A DNA stretch of 52,045 nucleotides from Pseudarthrobacter enclensis (GTDB taxonomy: Bacteria; Actinomycetota; Actinomycetes; Actinomycetales; Micrococcaceae). Of this stretch, positions 16,544-24,719 are shown one piece after another; the first letter of the stretch is position 1, and each line of letters begins with the position of its first letter. The notes under the pieces were generated by a model. That model was not told where the DNA came from, made no database searches, and worked only from the letters and a program-made list of their open reading frames with translations. Made by a program: the position numbers and the translations under genes. The stretch lies in assembly GCF_030811655.1 (NCBI RefSeq), contig NZ_JAUSRE010000028.1, positions 1 through 52,045 of the forward strand, in the 5' to 3' direction.

Positions 16544-17619
16544 TGCCCGCAAACACACTGGCTGAAAAGCTGCCTGCCTCCGGCCCCGCCCTGGTGGCCC
16601 ACGCCGCCGGGGACCTCCGGATCGACGAAGTCCCGCTGGCCCCGCCGGCCGAGGACCAGGCCGTCGTCGAAGTCCTTTACGGCGGCATCTGCGGCTCGGA
16701 CCTGCACTACTGGCTGCACGGCGCGGCCGGCGAGTCCATCCTGAAGGCGCCCCTGGTGCTGGGCCACGAAATCTCCGGCGTCGTGGTCCGCGCCGCCGCC
16801 AACGGCCAGGGACCGCAGCCCGGAACCGCCGTCGCCGTCCACCCGGCAACCCCCGGCCCCGGCGCTGCGAAGTACCCCGCGGACCGCCCCAACCTGTCCC
16901 CGGGCTGCACCTACCTGGGCAGTGCCGCCCGCTACCCGCACACCGACGGCGCCTTCAGCCGGTACGTCACCCTTCCGGTGCGGATGCTGCGGCCCCTGCC
17001 GGACGGCATGAACCTGCGCACGGCCGCGCTGGTGGAACCGGCATCCGTCGCCTGGCACGCCGTCTCCCGCGCCGGGAATGTGGCGGGCAAAACAGCCCTG
17101 GTCATTGGCTCCGGCCCCATCGGTGCCCTTGCCGTCGCGGTCCTGAAACGCGCCGGCGCGGCCCGCATCACCGCCGTCGACCTCCATCCCAAGCCCCTGG
17201 AGATCGCCACGGCCGTCGGCGCGGACCGCGTGATCAACGCCGCGGACATCGCAGCCATCGCCGCCGTGGAGGCGGACGTGGTGATTGAGTCCTCCGGCAA
17301 CCACCACGGGCTGGCCTCCGCCATCCGCGGCGCGGTGCGCGGCGGCACCGTGGTGATGGTGGGGTTGCTGCCCACCGGCATGCAACCGGTCCCCATCTCG
17401 CTGGCCATCACCCGCGAACTGGACCTCAAGGGCTCCTTCCGCTTCAACAACGAAATCGACCACGTCATCGCCGCCCTCACAGACGGCTCCCTCCACATCG
17501 AGCCCGTCATCACGCACGAGTTCCCGCTGGCCGACGCACTGCACGCGTTCGAGGTGGCCAAGGACTCCACAGCCTCCGGCAAGGTCCTGCTGAGCTTCGG
17601 CGATGGGGAGGTCAAATGA
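16543..17619 (+). CDS. L-idonate 5-dehydrogenase-type zinc alcohol dehydrogenase, copy 1
   Basis: 358 residues, medium-chain dehydrogenase. Catalytic zinc ligands are visible in GGICGSDLHYW (Cys) and VLGHEISG (His-Glu); the GSGPIGALAVAV Rossmann motif follows near residue 188. YLGSAARYPHTDGAFSRYV and LKGSFRFNNEID match idonate dehydrogenases closely. The usual four-Cys structural-zinc lobe is absent: the region reads HPATPGPGAAKYPADRPNLS, with one Cys. It would oxidise L-idonate to 5-ketogluconate. It overlaps the gluconate-5-dehydrogenase stop by 1 bp and the gluconokinase start by 4. A paralogue is at 21429. Confidence 0.87.
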   Translation: MPANTLAEKLPASGPALVAHAAGDLRIDEVPLAPPAEDQAVVEVLYGGICGSDLHYWLHGAAGESILKAPLVLGHEISGVVVRAAANGQGPQPGTAVAVHPATPGPGAAKYPADRPNLSPGCTYLGSAARYPHTDGAFSRYVTLPVRMLRPLPDGMNLRTAALVEPASVAWHAVSRAGNVAGKTALVIGSGPIGALAVAVLKRAGAARITAVDLHPKPLEIATAVGADRVINAADIAAIAAVEADVVIESSGNHHGLASAIRGAVRGGTVVMVGLLPTGMQPVPISLAITRELDLKGSFRFNNEIDHVIAALTDGSLHIEPVITHEFPLADALHAFEVAKDSTASGKVLLSFGDGEVK

Positions 17620-18236
17620 GCGGGCAGCTACCTCCGCTGGTGGTGATGGGCGTCTCCGGCTGCGGGAAGTCCACCGTCGGCGCCCTCCTGGGGCAGCGAC
17701 TGGGCATGCCGTTCTTGGACGGGGATGATTTCCATCCAGCAACGAACAAGCAAAAGATGGCCGCCGGGGTTCCACTGACGGACACGGACCGGGAACCGTG
17801 GTTGGCCCGGTTGGGGGAGTTGCTTGCAGGGAAGGACGACTGCGGGGCCGGAGTCCCACCGATTGTTGCCTGTTCCGCGCTGAAGCGCCGGTATCGGGAC
17901 CTCCTGCGCAGCTATGCACCGGAAGTTGTCTTCGTACACCTCACCGGCACTGCGGCAACAATCGGCGCCCGGATGGACGCGCGCTCCCACGAATTCATGC
18001 CGCGCGCACTGCTGGAGTCCCAGTTCGCCGCCCTTGAGGACCTGGAATCGGACGAAGTTCACGTGCTGGGCGACATCACGCAGCCGCTGGACCTCCTGGT
18101 GGAGTCGCTGGAGCTGAAGTTAAAGCCGGCGGATGCGGTTGGGCCGGAGGTAACGCTTCCGAGAGCTTGCCTCCCCGGCTCAAGCCCAAATTCGCGACGC
18201 GGGACAAGCTACCTGTCCCGGGACCGCACAAGCTGA
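17616..18236 (+). CDS. gntK: Gluconokinase (GntK family)
   Basis: 206 residues from ATG 17616. The P-loop GVSGCGKST (11-19), DGDDFHPATNKQKMAAGVPL, the DTDREPWL segment and VACSALKRRYRDLLR are diagnostic for GntK-type gluconokinases, which phosphorylate D-gluconate to 6-phosphogluconate in the cytoplasm. The domain ends near residue 170. A further 30-odd residues rich in Pro, Ser and Arg have no family match and may reflect a lost stop codon. Last gene of the operon; it closes the route from idonate and ketogluconates into the pentose-phosphate or Entner-Doudoroff pathway. Confidence 0.93.
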   Translation: MSGQLPPLVVMGVSGCGKSTVGALLGQRLGMPFLDGDDFHPATNKQKMAAGVPLTDTDREPWLARLGELLAGKDDCGAGVPPIVACSALKRRYRDLLRSYAPEVVFVHLTGTAATIGARMDARSHEFMPRALLESQFAALEDLESDEVHVLGDITQPLDLLVESLELKLKPADAVGPEVTLPRACLPGSSPNSRRGTSYLSRDRTS

Positions 18237-18435
18237 CTCGAACAATTCCCAGCCGATGATCAGTTCGAGCGGCTCCGGTTGGTCAATGGCGAAGTCACCA
18301 AATCCCTGAGTGCTTCGGCAGGAATGCAAAAGGCCGAGCCGCTCTCGTTGCCTGTAGGCCCCCCGATTATGAAGATTCCGCCAAGGCCGCTTAGTCCGTC
18401 GACGAAGCGTTCGCCGCCTGCCCGACGGCGGGGAC

Positions 18436-18747
18436 TCACTCCGCGGTGGCGACGCCGAGGTCCGCGGCGTGTCCGCTGATGGTGCGGGCCAGGTCGATGT
18501 CGCGACTGGTGATCCCGCCAACGTCGTGGCTTGAGAGCGTGACGCCGACCGTTGAATAGGTGAGCGTGAGGTCGGGGTGGTGGTTTACCTCCTCGGCGGA
18601 GGCGCCGATGCGGTTCACGAGTTCCAGCCCGGTGGAGAACTTCCGGGTCCTGAAGGTGGCGGTGAGGGTCTCGCCGGTCAGGTTCCAGCCGGTGAGCCCG
18701 GCTTGGGCGAGCTCGGCGGGGGACAGCTTCCGTTGTGGATCAGTCAT
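18436..18747 (-). CDS. phhB: 4a-hydroxytetrahydrobiopterin dehydratase (PCD), intact copy 2
   Basis: 103 residues, full family length. The active site is in AEEVNHHPDLTLTY (H56, H57) and LSSHDVGGIT (H74). PCD dehydrates 4a-carbinolamine pterin, regenerating cofactor for aromatic amino acid hydroxylases; many bacterial homologues have no known hydroxylase partner, and none is seen here. ATG 18747 has only a weak ribosome-binding site. It is the only intact member of three copies in the window, all minus strand and each embedded in the same repeated flanks. Confidence 0.92.
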   Translation of the reverse strand: MTDPQRKLSPAELAQAGLTGWNLTGETLTATFRTRKFSTGLELVNRIGASAEEVNHHPDLTLTYSTVGVTLSSHDVGGITSRDIDLARTISGHAADLGVATAE

Positions 18748-19132
18748 GGTGTCATCATGGCTCCGGATCCTCGCCGTGGGCTACCCCTGGGAGGCGCCAC
18801 GCCTTCAAGGGTGATGGCCGGCGGCAACGGCGGGTGGATCTCCGCACTGTTCGGGGATGACGCTGTTACACCCTTGCGGGTGAGGGGAAGGCTCGGTCTG
18901 ATGCCAGGCGCGTCCTTCTCGGAGCCGGCGGGCCGTATTCGAGCCGTGCCCGGTTTACGGACTCCAGGACATTACTTGTCGTTCCTAGTGGGCCACGCCT
19001 CAAGGTCCCGCCGCTGGCGGGCACCATCCAGCGGCGGGAGTTCAACCAAGCCGCCGCTCCCGCCCTGAAACAAGGAACCCTTCCGTGGATGGGCCGGCTG
19101 CAGGCTGAAGAGCTGCTTATGCGGGTACGCTA
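18748..19132. repeat. PCD 5' flank repeat (block B), no gene
   Basis: From 18748 to about 18935 this matches the flanks of the other PCD copies in order, including the segment that reads GATGCCAGGCGCGTCCTTCT, also found near 27440. Beyond 18960 the match stops and no gene is visible. Confidence 0.55.
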
Positions 19133-19855
19133 TTAAGAGAGACGTGCAACACTTCGTCGGGGGCGCCGTGCGACGCCGTCGGAGAACAGCTCCGGTGTGG
19201 CTTCCTGGATCCGCTGGACGTCTTCGAAGACCGCGCGGAGATGCAGGCGCAGGCTGCTGTCCGCACGGGAGAGGTTGTTGGCTTCGAGCGCGTCCACCAC
19301 GGCGGTGTGCTGCTCGATGAGGGTGGACACGGGTCGGGTGTCCAACAGGCTCATTCGGCGCGCCCGGTCCAGGTGTGCCTTGGCAGAGTTAACCGCGGCC
19401 CAGGCGGACTCGTGCCCTGCCAGGCGCAGGAGTTCCCGGTGGAAGTCCTCGTCCAGCCGGAAGAATTCCTCCACGTCTCCGTGGGCATCCGCGTCGGATT
19501 GGGCCTGCAGGCTGTCCCGCAGCCCGGTAATTCCCGCGGCGTCGACTGCCAGGTCCCGCAGCGAAGCGCATTCGATAGCCTCACGGACAAATTGGGCTTC
19601 GGAAACGCGCCCGAGGTCCACCAGCGAAACGAATGACCCGATCTGGGGAAAGACCTGGACCAGACCTTCTTCGCGGAGCAGGATCAGGCTCTCGCGCACC
19701 GGCGTCCGGCTGACGCCGAGTTCCTGAGCCAACTCGTTCTCAGAGAGGGGCTCGCCAGGGGGCAGCTGCAGGGAAATGATCCGCCGCCGGAGCGTCTCAA
19801 GGGTTTGGTCGCGCACCGAAAGCCGGGGTGAGGCGCCTCTTTTGTCCGTTGCCAT
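19133..19855 (-). CDS. GntR-family (FadR/FCD) transcriptional regulator
   Basis: 240 residues. Residues 10-78 are the winged helix-turn-helix: LETLRRRIISLQLPPGEPLS, then LAQELGVSRTPVRESLILLR. The rest is an all-helical FCD ligand domain with metal-ligand-type residues (FFRLDEDFHREL, the later Gln-His in IEQHTAVVDAL). FCD regulators bind organic or sugar acids and usually repress. It is divergent from the hexonate transporter operon across 179 bp that contains a strong promoter overlapped by paired ATGGTAGTG repeats, so repression of that operon relieved by a hexonate or KDG-type ligand is the natural reading. Confidence 0.92.
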   Translation of the reverse strand: MATDKRGASPRLSVRDQTLETLRRRIISLQLPPGEPLSENELAQELGVSRTPVRESLILLREEGLVQVFPQIGSFVSLVDLGRVSEAQFVREAIECASLRDLAVDAAGITGLRDSLQAQSDADAHGDVEEFFRLDEDFHRELLRLAGHESAWAAVNSAKAHLDRARRMSLLDTRPVSTLIEQHTAVVDALEANNLSRADSSLRLHLRAVFEDVQRIQEATPELFSDGVARRPRRSVARLS

Positions 19856-19872
19856 GCGTTCAGTCTAACTGG

Positions 19873-19908
19873 TTGACACACTAGAATGGTAGTGCTTGTA
19901 TGGTAGTG
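19873..19908 (+). promoter_or_regulatory. Promoter with paired operator repeats for the hexonate operon
   Basis: TTGACA (19873-19878), 17-bp spacer, TTGTAT (19896-19901). Direct repeats ATGGTAGTG at 19886-19894 and 19900-19908, spaced 14 bp, cover the spacer and -10 and are candidates for binding by the divergent GntR protein. Confidence 0.6.
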
Positions 19909-20034
19909 AAATCGAGGTGCTGCCCGTCGCTTCCGCCCTGTCACGCGGAGGGCCGGGCAGACCACAGGGTTTCCGCTGAACCATCCCCTTCACCGCTCTC
20001 CCCTTCGACTGCATCACATGCAAAGGAGCAACTG

Positions 20035-21432
20035 ATGACCGAAAGCATTGCGCCGCCCACCCCCGGGCAGGCCGAGGCCCGAAGCACCCGCGACCTCGCC
20101 AAGGTTGCCGTCTCCGGCTGGCTCGGAACGGCCATGGAGTTCATGGACTTCCAGCTGTACTCCTTGGCGGCGGCCATCGTCTTCAACAAGATCTTCTTCC
20201 CGGACGTCAGCCCTGTCATCGGCCTGATTGCAGCCATGGCCACCTACGGCGTTGGCTATGTGGCCCGCCTGTTCGGCGCCGTCTACTTCGGCCGCATGGG
20301 CGACAGGATCGGCCGCAAGAAGGTCCTGTACATCACGATCGCCCTGATGGGAGCCTCCACCACCTTGATCGGTGTCCTCCCCACGTACGCCATGGTGGGC
20401 ATCTGGGCGCCGATCCTGCTGGTGGCCTTGCGGCTCATCCAGGGTTTCGGGGCCGGTGCGGAGATCGCCGGCGCCACCGTGATGCTCGCGGAGTTCGCGT
20501 CCGCGCGCCGCCGCGGCGTCATTTCCTCCCTGGTGTGCCTTGGCACCAACTCGGGCACCCTGGGCGCATCGGCCCTATGGGCCATCCTGGTCGCCTCGCT
20601 CTCCCAGGAGGACTTGCTGAGCTGGGGTTGGCGAATACCTTTCCTCGCCAGCTTCCTGATCATGATTTTCGCTATCTGGATCCGCCGCTCGATCAAGGAA
20701 AGCCCGGTCTTTGAACAGCGCGCCGATGTCGTGGATGGTGTGGCCCTGACCAAGGACAAGATCAAGACCGCCGCCGCCAAGGCACCCGAACTCAAGGGCA
20801 CCAGCACCATCGAGGCCGCCCTGCACCAGAAGAAGGGGAAGTCCTTCCTGATCGCCCTCGGCCTGCGCTTCGGGCAGGCCGGCAACTCCGGACTCGTCCA
20901 GACCTTCCTGGTGGGCTACCTCGCCACTGTCCTGCTTGCGGACAAGACGGTGGGCACCAACGCGATCATGTACGGCTCCCTCCTGGGCTTCGTCACCATC
21001 CCCCTGATCGGCCTCCTCGGCGACCGGTTCGGCCGTCGCCCCCTGTATATCGCCCTCAGCGCCCTGACGGCCCTGTACGCCATCCCCATGATGCTGATGA
21101 TTACCAGCGGCAACACAGCAATCATCACCATCGCCATGGTGATCGGCCTGAACCTCGGCGTGCTGAGCCTGTTCGCCATGGAGAGCGTCACGATGGCCGA
21201 GTTCTTCGGCGCCCGTACCCGCTTCACCCAGCTGGCCCTCGCCAAGGAAATCGGCGGAATCCTGGCCACCGCCATCGGCCCGCTGCTGGCGGCAACGCTG
21301 ACAGCAGTCACCGGGCACTGGTGGCCGCTGGCCGCGATGGTCATTGGCTACTCGCTGATCACCCTCGTTTCGGCCGCCGTCGGCCCCGAGGTCCGCGGCC
21401 GCGACCTGGTCCGCCTCGAGGACGCTGTATGA
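20035..21432 (+). CDS. MFS transporter, MHS family, probable hexonate/hexuronate carrier
   Basis: 465 residues. ATG 20035 has AAAGGAG 7 nt upstream; an in-frame upstream ATG lies in the promoter region and is rejected. MFS signatures: VSGWLGTAMEFMDFQLY at the N-terminus, GRMGDRIGRKKVLYITIA in loop 2/3 and LLGDRFGRRPLYIALS in the second half. About twelve membrane helices and a central cytoplasmic loop rich in Lys (about 230-265). First gene of an operon for idonate/mannonate degradation, so uptake of a sugar acid with protons is likely. Its stop overlaps the next start (ATGA). Confidence 0.9.
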   Translation: MTESIAPPTPGQAEARSTRDLAKVAVSGWLGTAMEFMDFQLYSLAAAIVFNKIFFPDVSPVIGLIAAMATYGVGYVARLFGAVYFGRMGDRIGRKKVLYITIALMGASTTLIGVLPTYAMVGIWAPILLVALRLIQGFGAGAEIAGATVMLAEFASARRRGVISSLVCLGTNSGTLGASALWAILVASLSQEDLLSWGWRIPFLASFLIMIFAIWIRRSIKESPVFEQRADVVDGVALTKDKIKTAAAKAPELKGTSTIEAALHQKKGKSFLIALGLRFGQAGNSGLVQTFLVGYLATVLLADKTVGTNAIMYGSLLGFVTIPLIGLLGDRFGRRPLYIALSALTALYAIPMMLMITSGNTAIITIAMVIGLNLGVLSLFAMESVTMAEFFGARTRFTQLALAKEIGGILATAIGPLLAATLTAVTGHWWPLAAMVIGYSLITLVSAAVGPEVRGRDLVRLEDAV

Positions 21433-22451
21433 AAGCCGTCGTAGTCCACGGCCCCAACGACCTGCGCATCGATGACCGGCCGGAACCGGTTGCCGGGCCA
21501 GGGGAAGTGGTGCTCGACGTCGAATGGGGCGGCATCTGCGGAAGTGACCTTTCGTACTGGCGCCACGGAGCGTCGGGGACGGCGGCGTTGAAGTCACCGC
21601 TGGTCCTGGGGCACGAGGTGGCGGGCCGGATCGCCCAGCTGGGCGCCGGCGTCGACCACCTCGAGGTGGGCCAGTCAGTTACGGTCCACCCGGCCGAACC
21701 TGTGGGGGACGGCATCCTGCCGGAGCGCCTGCAGGGCCGGACCAACCTGTACCCGCAGATCCGCTATTTCGGGTCGGCGGCGTTTGATCCGCACACCGAC
21801 GGCGGGTTCAGCGAACGGAAGCTCGCCAAAGCATTCCAGGTCCGTCCCCTTCCTGACGGCGTGGACACCCTCCGCGGGGCGCTGGCGGAACCGCTCGCCG
21901 TCGCCATGCACGCGGTGGGCCGCGCGGGGAGCCTCAAAGGCCGCGACGTGCTGGTCAACGGTGCCGGACCCATCGGGTCGCTGGTCACTGCCGCTGCCAA
22001 GTTCGCGGGGGCCAGGACCGTGACCGCCACGGACATCAGCGACGCCTCCCTCCGGATAGCCAAGGCTATGGGCGCCGACGAGGTGCTCAACGTTTCGGAC
22101 CACCCGCTGCCGGCCGACTTGGAGCTCGTCTTCGAGGCCACCGGAATCCCGGCAGTGCTCGGCGGCGTCCTGCGGGCCACGGCCCGCGGCGGCACCGTCG
22201 TCCAGGTGGGCAACCTGCCAGGCGCCCCGACGGCCTCGGCGCTGGGGGACCTCGTCACCCGGGAGATCACCTGGGTCGGCTCCTACCGGTTCGTCGAGGA
22301 GATCACCGACGCGCTGCTGGCCATGAAGGACGGGCTGGACGTCTCGCCCGTCATCTCCCACAGGTTCGGCATCGACGACGCCGAACAAGCCATGCGGACC
22401 GCCTCGGATCCGGCCGCCGGCAGCAGCAAGGTCATGCTCCGACTCTCCTGA
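21429..22451 (+). CDS. L-idonate 5-dehydrogenase-type zinc alcohol dehydrogenase, copy 2
   Basis: 340 residues from ATG 21429. GGICGSDLSYWRHG and LGHEVAG carry the catalytic zinc ligands; NGAGPIGSLVTAAAKFAG is the NAD(P) motif. RYFGSAAFDPHTDGGFSERK matches idonate dehydrogenases. Like copy 1 it lacks the Cys-rich structural-zinc lobe (HPAEPVGDGILPERLQGRTN). In this operon it may oxidise idonate, or reduce a 5-keto acid on the way to mannonate. It is clearly paralogous to the gene at 16543, but the sequences are diverged and the contexts differ. Confidence 0.87.
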   Translation: MKAVVVHGPNDLRIDDRPEPVAGPGEVVLDVEWGGICGSDLSYWRHGASGTAALKSPLVLGHEVAGRIAQLGAGVDHLEVGQSVTVHPAEPVGDGILPERLQGRTNLYPQIRYFGSAAFDPHTDGGFSERKLAKAFQVRPLPDGVDTLRGALAEPLAVAMHAVGRAGSLKGRDVLVNGAGPIGSLVTAAAKFAGARTVTATDISDASLRIAKAMGADEVLNVSDHPLPADLELVFEATGIPAVLGGVLRATARGGTVVQVGNLPGAPTASALGDLVTREITWVGSYRFVEEITDALLAMKDGLDVSPVISHRFGIDDAEQAMRTASDPAAGSSKVMLRLS

Positions 22452-22463
22452 CCCAACCGACTG

Positions 22464-22505
22464 GCAGGAGATGCCGTCTTGAGCGTTCAAGACAGCATCT
22501 CCTGC
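22464..22505. terminator. Long hairpin inside the hexonate operon
   Basis: GCAGGAGATGC then GTCTTGA pairs with TCAAGAC then GCATCTCCTGC, 18 pairs with one C-A mismatch and a 4-nt loop. It has no T run. It may be a partial terminator, an RNA-processing site or an mRNA-stability element before manD. Confidence 0.6.
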
Positions 22506-22542
22506 GACCCATATTGAACATTTAGCATTTGAAGGAATCCCA

Positions 22543-23754
22543 GTGAAGATCACCGACGCACGGGTAGTGGTTTCGTCACCCGGACGGAACTACGTCACGC
22601 TCGTAATTGAAACCGAGGACGGAATCACCGGCGTCGGCGACGCCACCCTGAACGGTCGCGAGCTGGCGGTCGCGTCGTACCTCTCCGAGCACCTCTGCCC
22701 GCTGCTGATCGGCCGCGACGCCCGCCGCATCGAGGACGCCTGGCAGTACTTCTACAAGGGCGCCTACTGGCGCCGCGGCCCGGTAACCATGACCGCTATA
22801 GCCGCCATCGACGTCGCGCTCTGGGACATCAAGGGCAAGGCCGCCGGCATGCCCGTCTACGAACTCCTGGGCGGCGCCGCCCGCGAGGGCGTGATGGTCT
22901 ACGGCCACGCCAGCGGCACTACCCTGGAGGACCTCAGCGCCGACTTCCAACGCCACCTCGACCTCGGCTACAAGGCCATCCGCGCCCAGGCCGCGGTTCC
23001 GGGTTTGGACAAGACCTACGGCATCGCACCTGTGGACGGGAAGCTCTACGAACCGGCCAGCAGCAATGTGCCACAGGAAGACACCTGGGAAACCACCGCA
23101 TACCTGGACTTCGCGCCGAAGATGATGGCCCACGTCCGCGAACAGTTCGGCTACGGCGTCCACGTCCTGCACGACGTCCACCACCGGCTCACGCCCATCG
23201 AAGCCGGTCGGCTGGGTGCCTCGCTGGAGCAGTACCGGCCGTTCTGGATCGAGGATCCGACCCCGGCCGAGGACCAGTCTGCGTTCCGGCTGATCCGCCA
23301 GCACACCACCACCCCCGTCGCCGTGGGCGAGGTCTTCAACTCGATCTGGGACTGCCAGCAGCTCATCACCGAACGCCTCATCGACTACATCCGCACCTCC
23401 GTCTCGCACGCGGGCGGTATCACGCACCTGCGCCGCATCTTCTCGCTCGCCGACCTGTACGGTGTCCGCTCCGGTTCGCATGGCGCAGGTGACTTGTCAC
23501 CGGTGTCCTTTGCGGCAGCGCTGCACGTGGACATGTCCATCCCCAACTTCGGCATCCAGGAACACATGGGCCACCGCGACCCGGCAGGCGAAGTGTTCAA
23601 GACCTCCTACACCTTCACTGACGGCTACATGCACCCCGGTGATGCTCCGGGCATTGGCGTGGAGTTCGACGAGGACGCCGCTGCGCGCTTCCCCTTCGAC
23701 GCCAAATACTTGCCGGTCAACCGGCGCCTCGACGGGTCGGTGCACGACTGGTGA
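22543..23754 (+). CDS. manD: D-mannonate dehydratase (ManD/RspA, enolase superfamily)
   Basis: 403 residues from GTG 22543, with AAGGAA upstream. Enolase-superfamily ligands are placed as in ManD: DVHHRLTP, EDPTPAEDQSAF and GEVFNSIWDCQQL carry the three metal-binding acidic residues, and SGSHGAGDLSPV the catalytic His. YYFYKGAYWRRGPVTMTAIA-type wording near residue 70 also fits the family. ManD dehydrates D-mannonate (some members D-gluconate) to 2-keto-3-deoxygluconate. Next to KDG kinase and fructuronate reductase genes the mannonate role is favoured. The stop overlaps the next start as GTGA. Confidence 0.92.
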   Translation: MKITDARVVVSSPGRNYVTLVIETEDGITGVGDATLNGRELAVASYLSEHLCPLLIGRDARRIEDAWQYFYKGAYWRRGPVTMTAIAAIDVALWDIKGKAAGMPVYELLGGAAREGVMVYGHASGTTLEDLSADFQRHLDLGYKAIRAQAAVPGLDKTYGIAPVDGKLYEPASSNVPQEDTWETTAYLDFAPKMMAHVREQFGYGVHVLHDVHHRLTPIEAGRLGASLEQYRPFWIEDPTPAEDQSAFRLIRQHTTTPVAVGEVFNSIWDCQQLITERLIDYIRTSVSHAGGITHLRRIFSLADLYGVRSGSHGAGDLSPVSFAAALHVDMSIPNFGIQEHMGHRDPAGEVFKTSYTFTDGYMHPGDAPGIGVEFDEDAAARFPFDAKYLPVNRRLDGSVHDW

Positions 23755-24719
23755 GCTCTGTAAACGAAGACACCCTCGATGTGGTGGTGATGGGGGAGAT
23801 CCTCGTCGAGGTCGCCACCGACCTGCCCTTCGCCCACGGCGTGCCGGCACAGCTGGGCATCTCGGGTGACGCCCTCAACGTCGCCGCAGCCGCCGCTGCT
23901 GCAGGCGCCAGGGTGGGCCTGCTGTCCGTGCTGACCGACGACGACCTGGGCTCCGCCATCGCCGCCCGGATCGCCGAGCTTGGCATTTCCACGGCCCTCC
24001 TGACGTTCCGCAAGGGACAGCAGGGCGTCTACCTCGTCCACAGCGATCCTGACGGTGAGCGCGAGTTCTCCTACGCCCGCACCGGCAGCGTGGGGTCCAC
24101 ACTTGGCCCGGACGACGTCGACCCGGCAGTTTTCGCCGCGGCGGGCGCCGTGGTGGCGGGCGGCATTGCCTGCGCCATATCGACGACATCCCACGCCGCC
24201 GTCGCCAAGGCCGCCTCGTTGGCCAAGCGCTTCGTGTATGACCCCAACTTCCGTCCGCGCCTCACCTCGGTGGAGGATGCGACGGCGGCCCTCACCGAAC
24301 TGGCGCCGCACGCCTTCCTGGTGACCCCCTCTTTCCCCGGTGAGACGAGGGCGCTGCTGGGCGCCGCCACCGCTGAGGAAGCGGCCGCCAAGCTTCGCGC
24401 GCTGGGCACGGAGAATGTGGCCGTAACCTGCGGCGCAAAGGGCGTCCAGCTCGAGGCCAGCGCCCTCTCGGCCTGGGTTCCAGCCATCCCGGCGCCCGCT
24501 GTCGTGGACCAGACCGGAGCCGGCGACGCGTTCGTGGGCACGCTGACGGCCCGCCTGGTACTGGACGATGACTTCCCGACGGCCGCCCGCTACGGTGCTG
24601 CCGCATCCTCCCTCGTGGTGGGCGGCAAGGGCGGCACCGGCTTCATCCCCACGTTCGGGCAGACCCTTGCACATGCCGCCGGGGAAACCGTGAAGGGAGC
24701 AGTGCCATCGAACGCCTGA
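23751..24719 (+). CDS. kdgK: 2-keto-3-deoxygluconate kinase (PfkB family)
   Basis: 322 residues, PfkB/ribokinase fold. GTG 23751 overlaps the manD stop. VVVMGEILVEVATDLPF opens the domain, GISGDALNVAAAAAAAG is the sugar-binding loop, VYDPNFRPRL the mid motif and DQTGAGDAFVGTL (about 255-267) the anion hole with catalytic Asp. It phosphorylates KDG to KDPG. Operon position between mannonate dehydratase and fructuronate reductase supports KDG over fructose or ribose. Confidence 0.88.
   Translation: MSSVNEDTLDVVVMGEILVEVATDLPFAHGVPAQLGISGDALNVAAAAAAAGARVGLLSVLTDDDLGSAIAARIAELGISTALLTFRKGQQGVYLVHSDPDGEREFSYARTGSVGSTLGPDDVDPAVFAAAGAVVAGGIACAISTTSHAAVAKAASLAKRFVYDPNFRPRLTSVEDATAALTELAPHAFLVTPSFPGETRALLGAATAEEAAAKLRALGTENVAVTCGAKGVQLEASALSAWVPAIPAPAVVDQTGAGDAFVGTLTARLVLDDDFPTAARYGAAASSLVVGGKGGTGFIPTFGQTLAHAAGETVKGAVPSNA

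Noticed and set aside
14741..16849. A 702-codon minus-strand frame and other long antisense frames over the sugar-acid operon (e.g. 13917-15626, 16249-17919)
   Set aside because: Antisense shadows of high-GC genes: Arg/Gly/His-rich, no family motifs, while the plus strand reads intact enzymes with ribosome-binding sites and ATGA overlaps.
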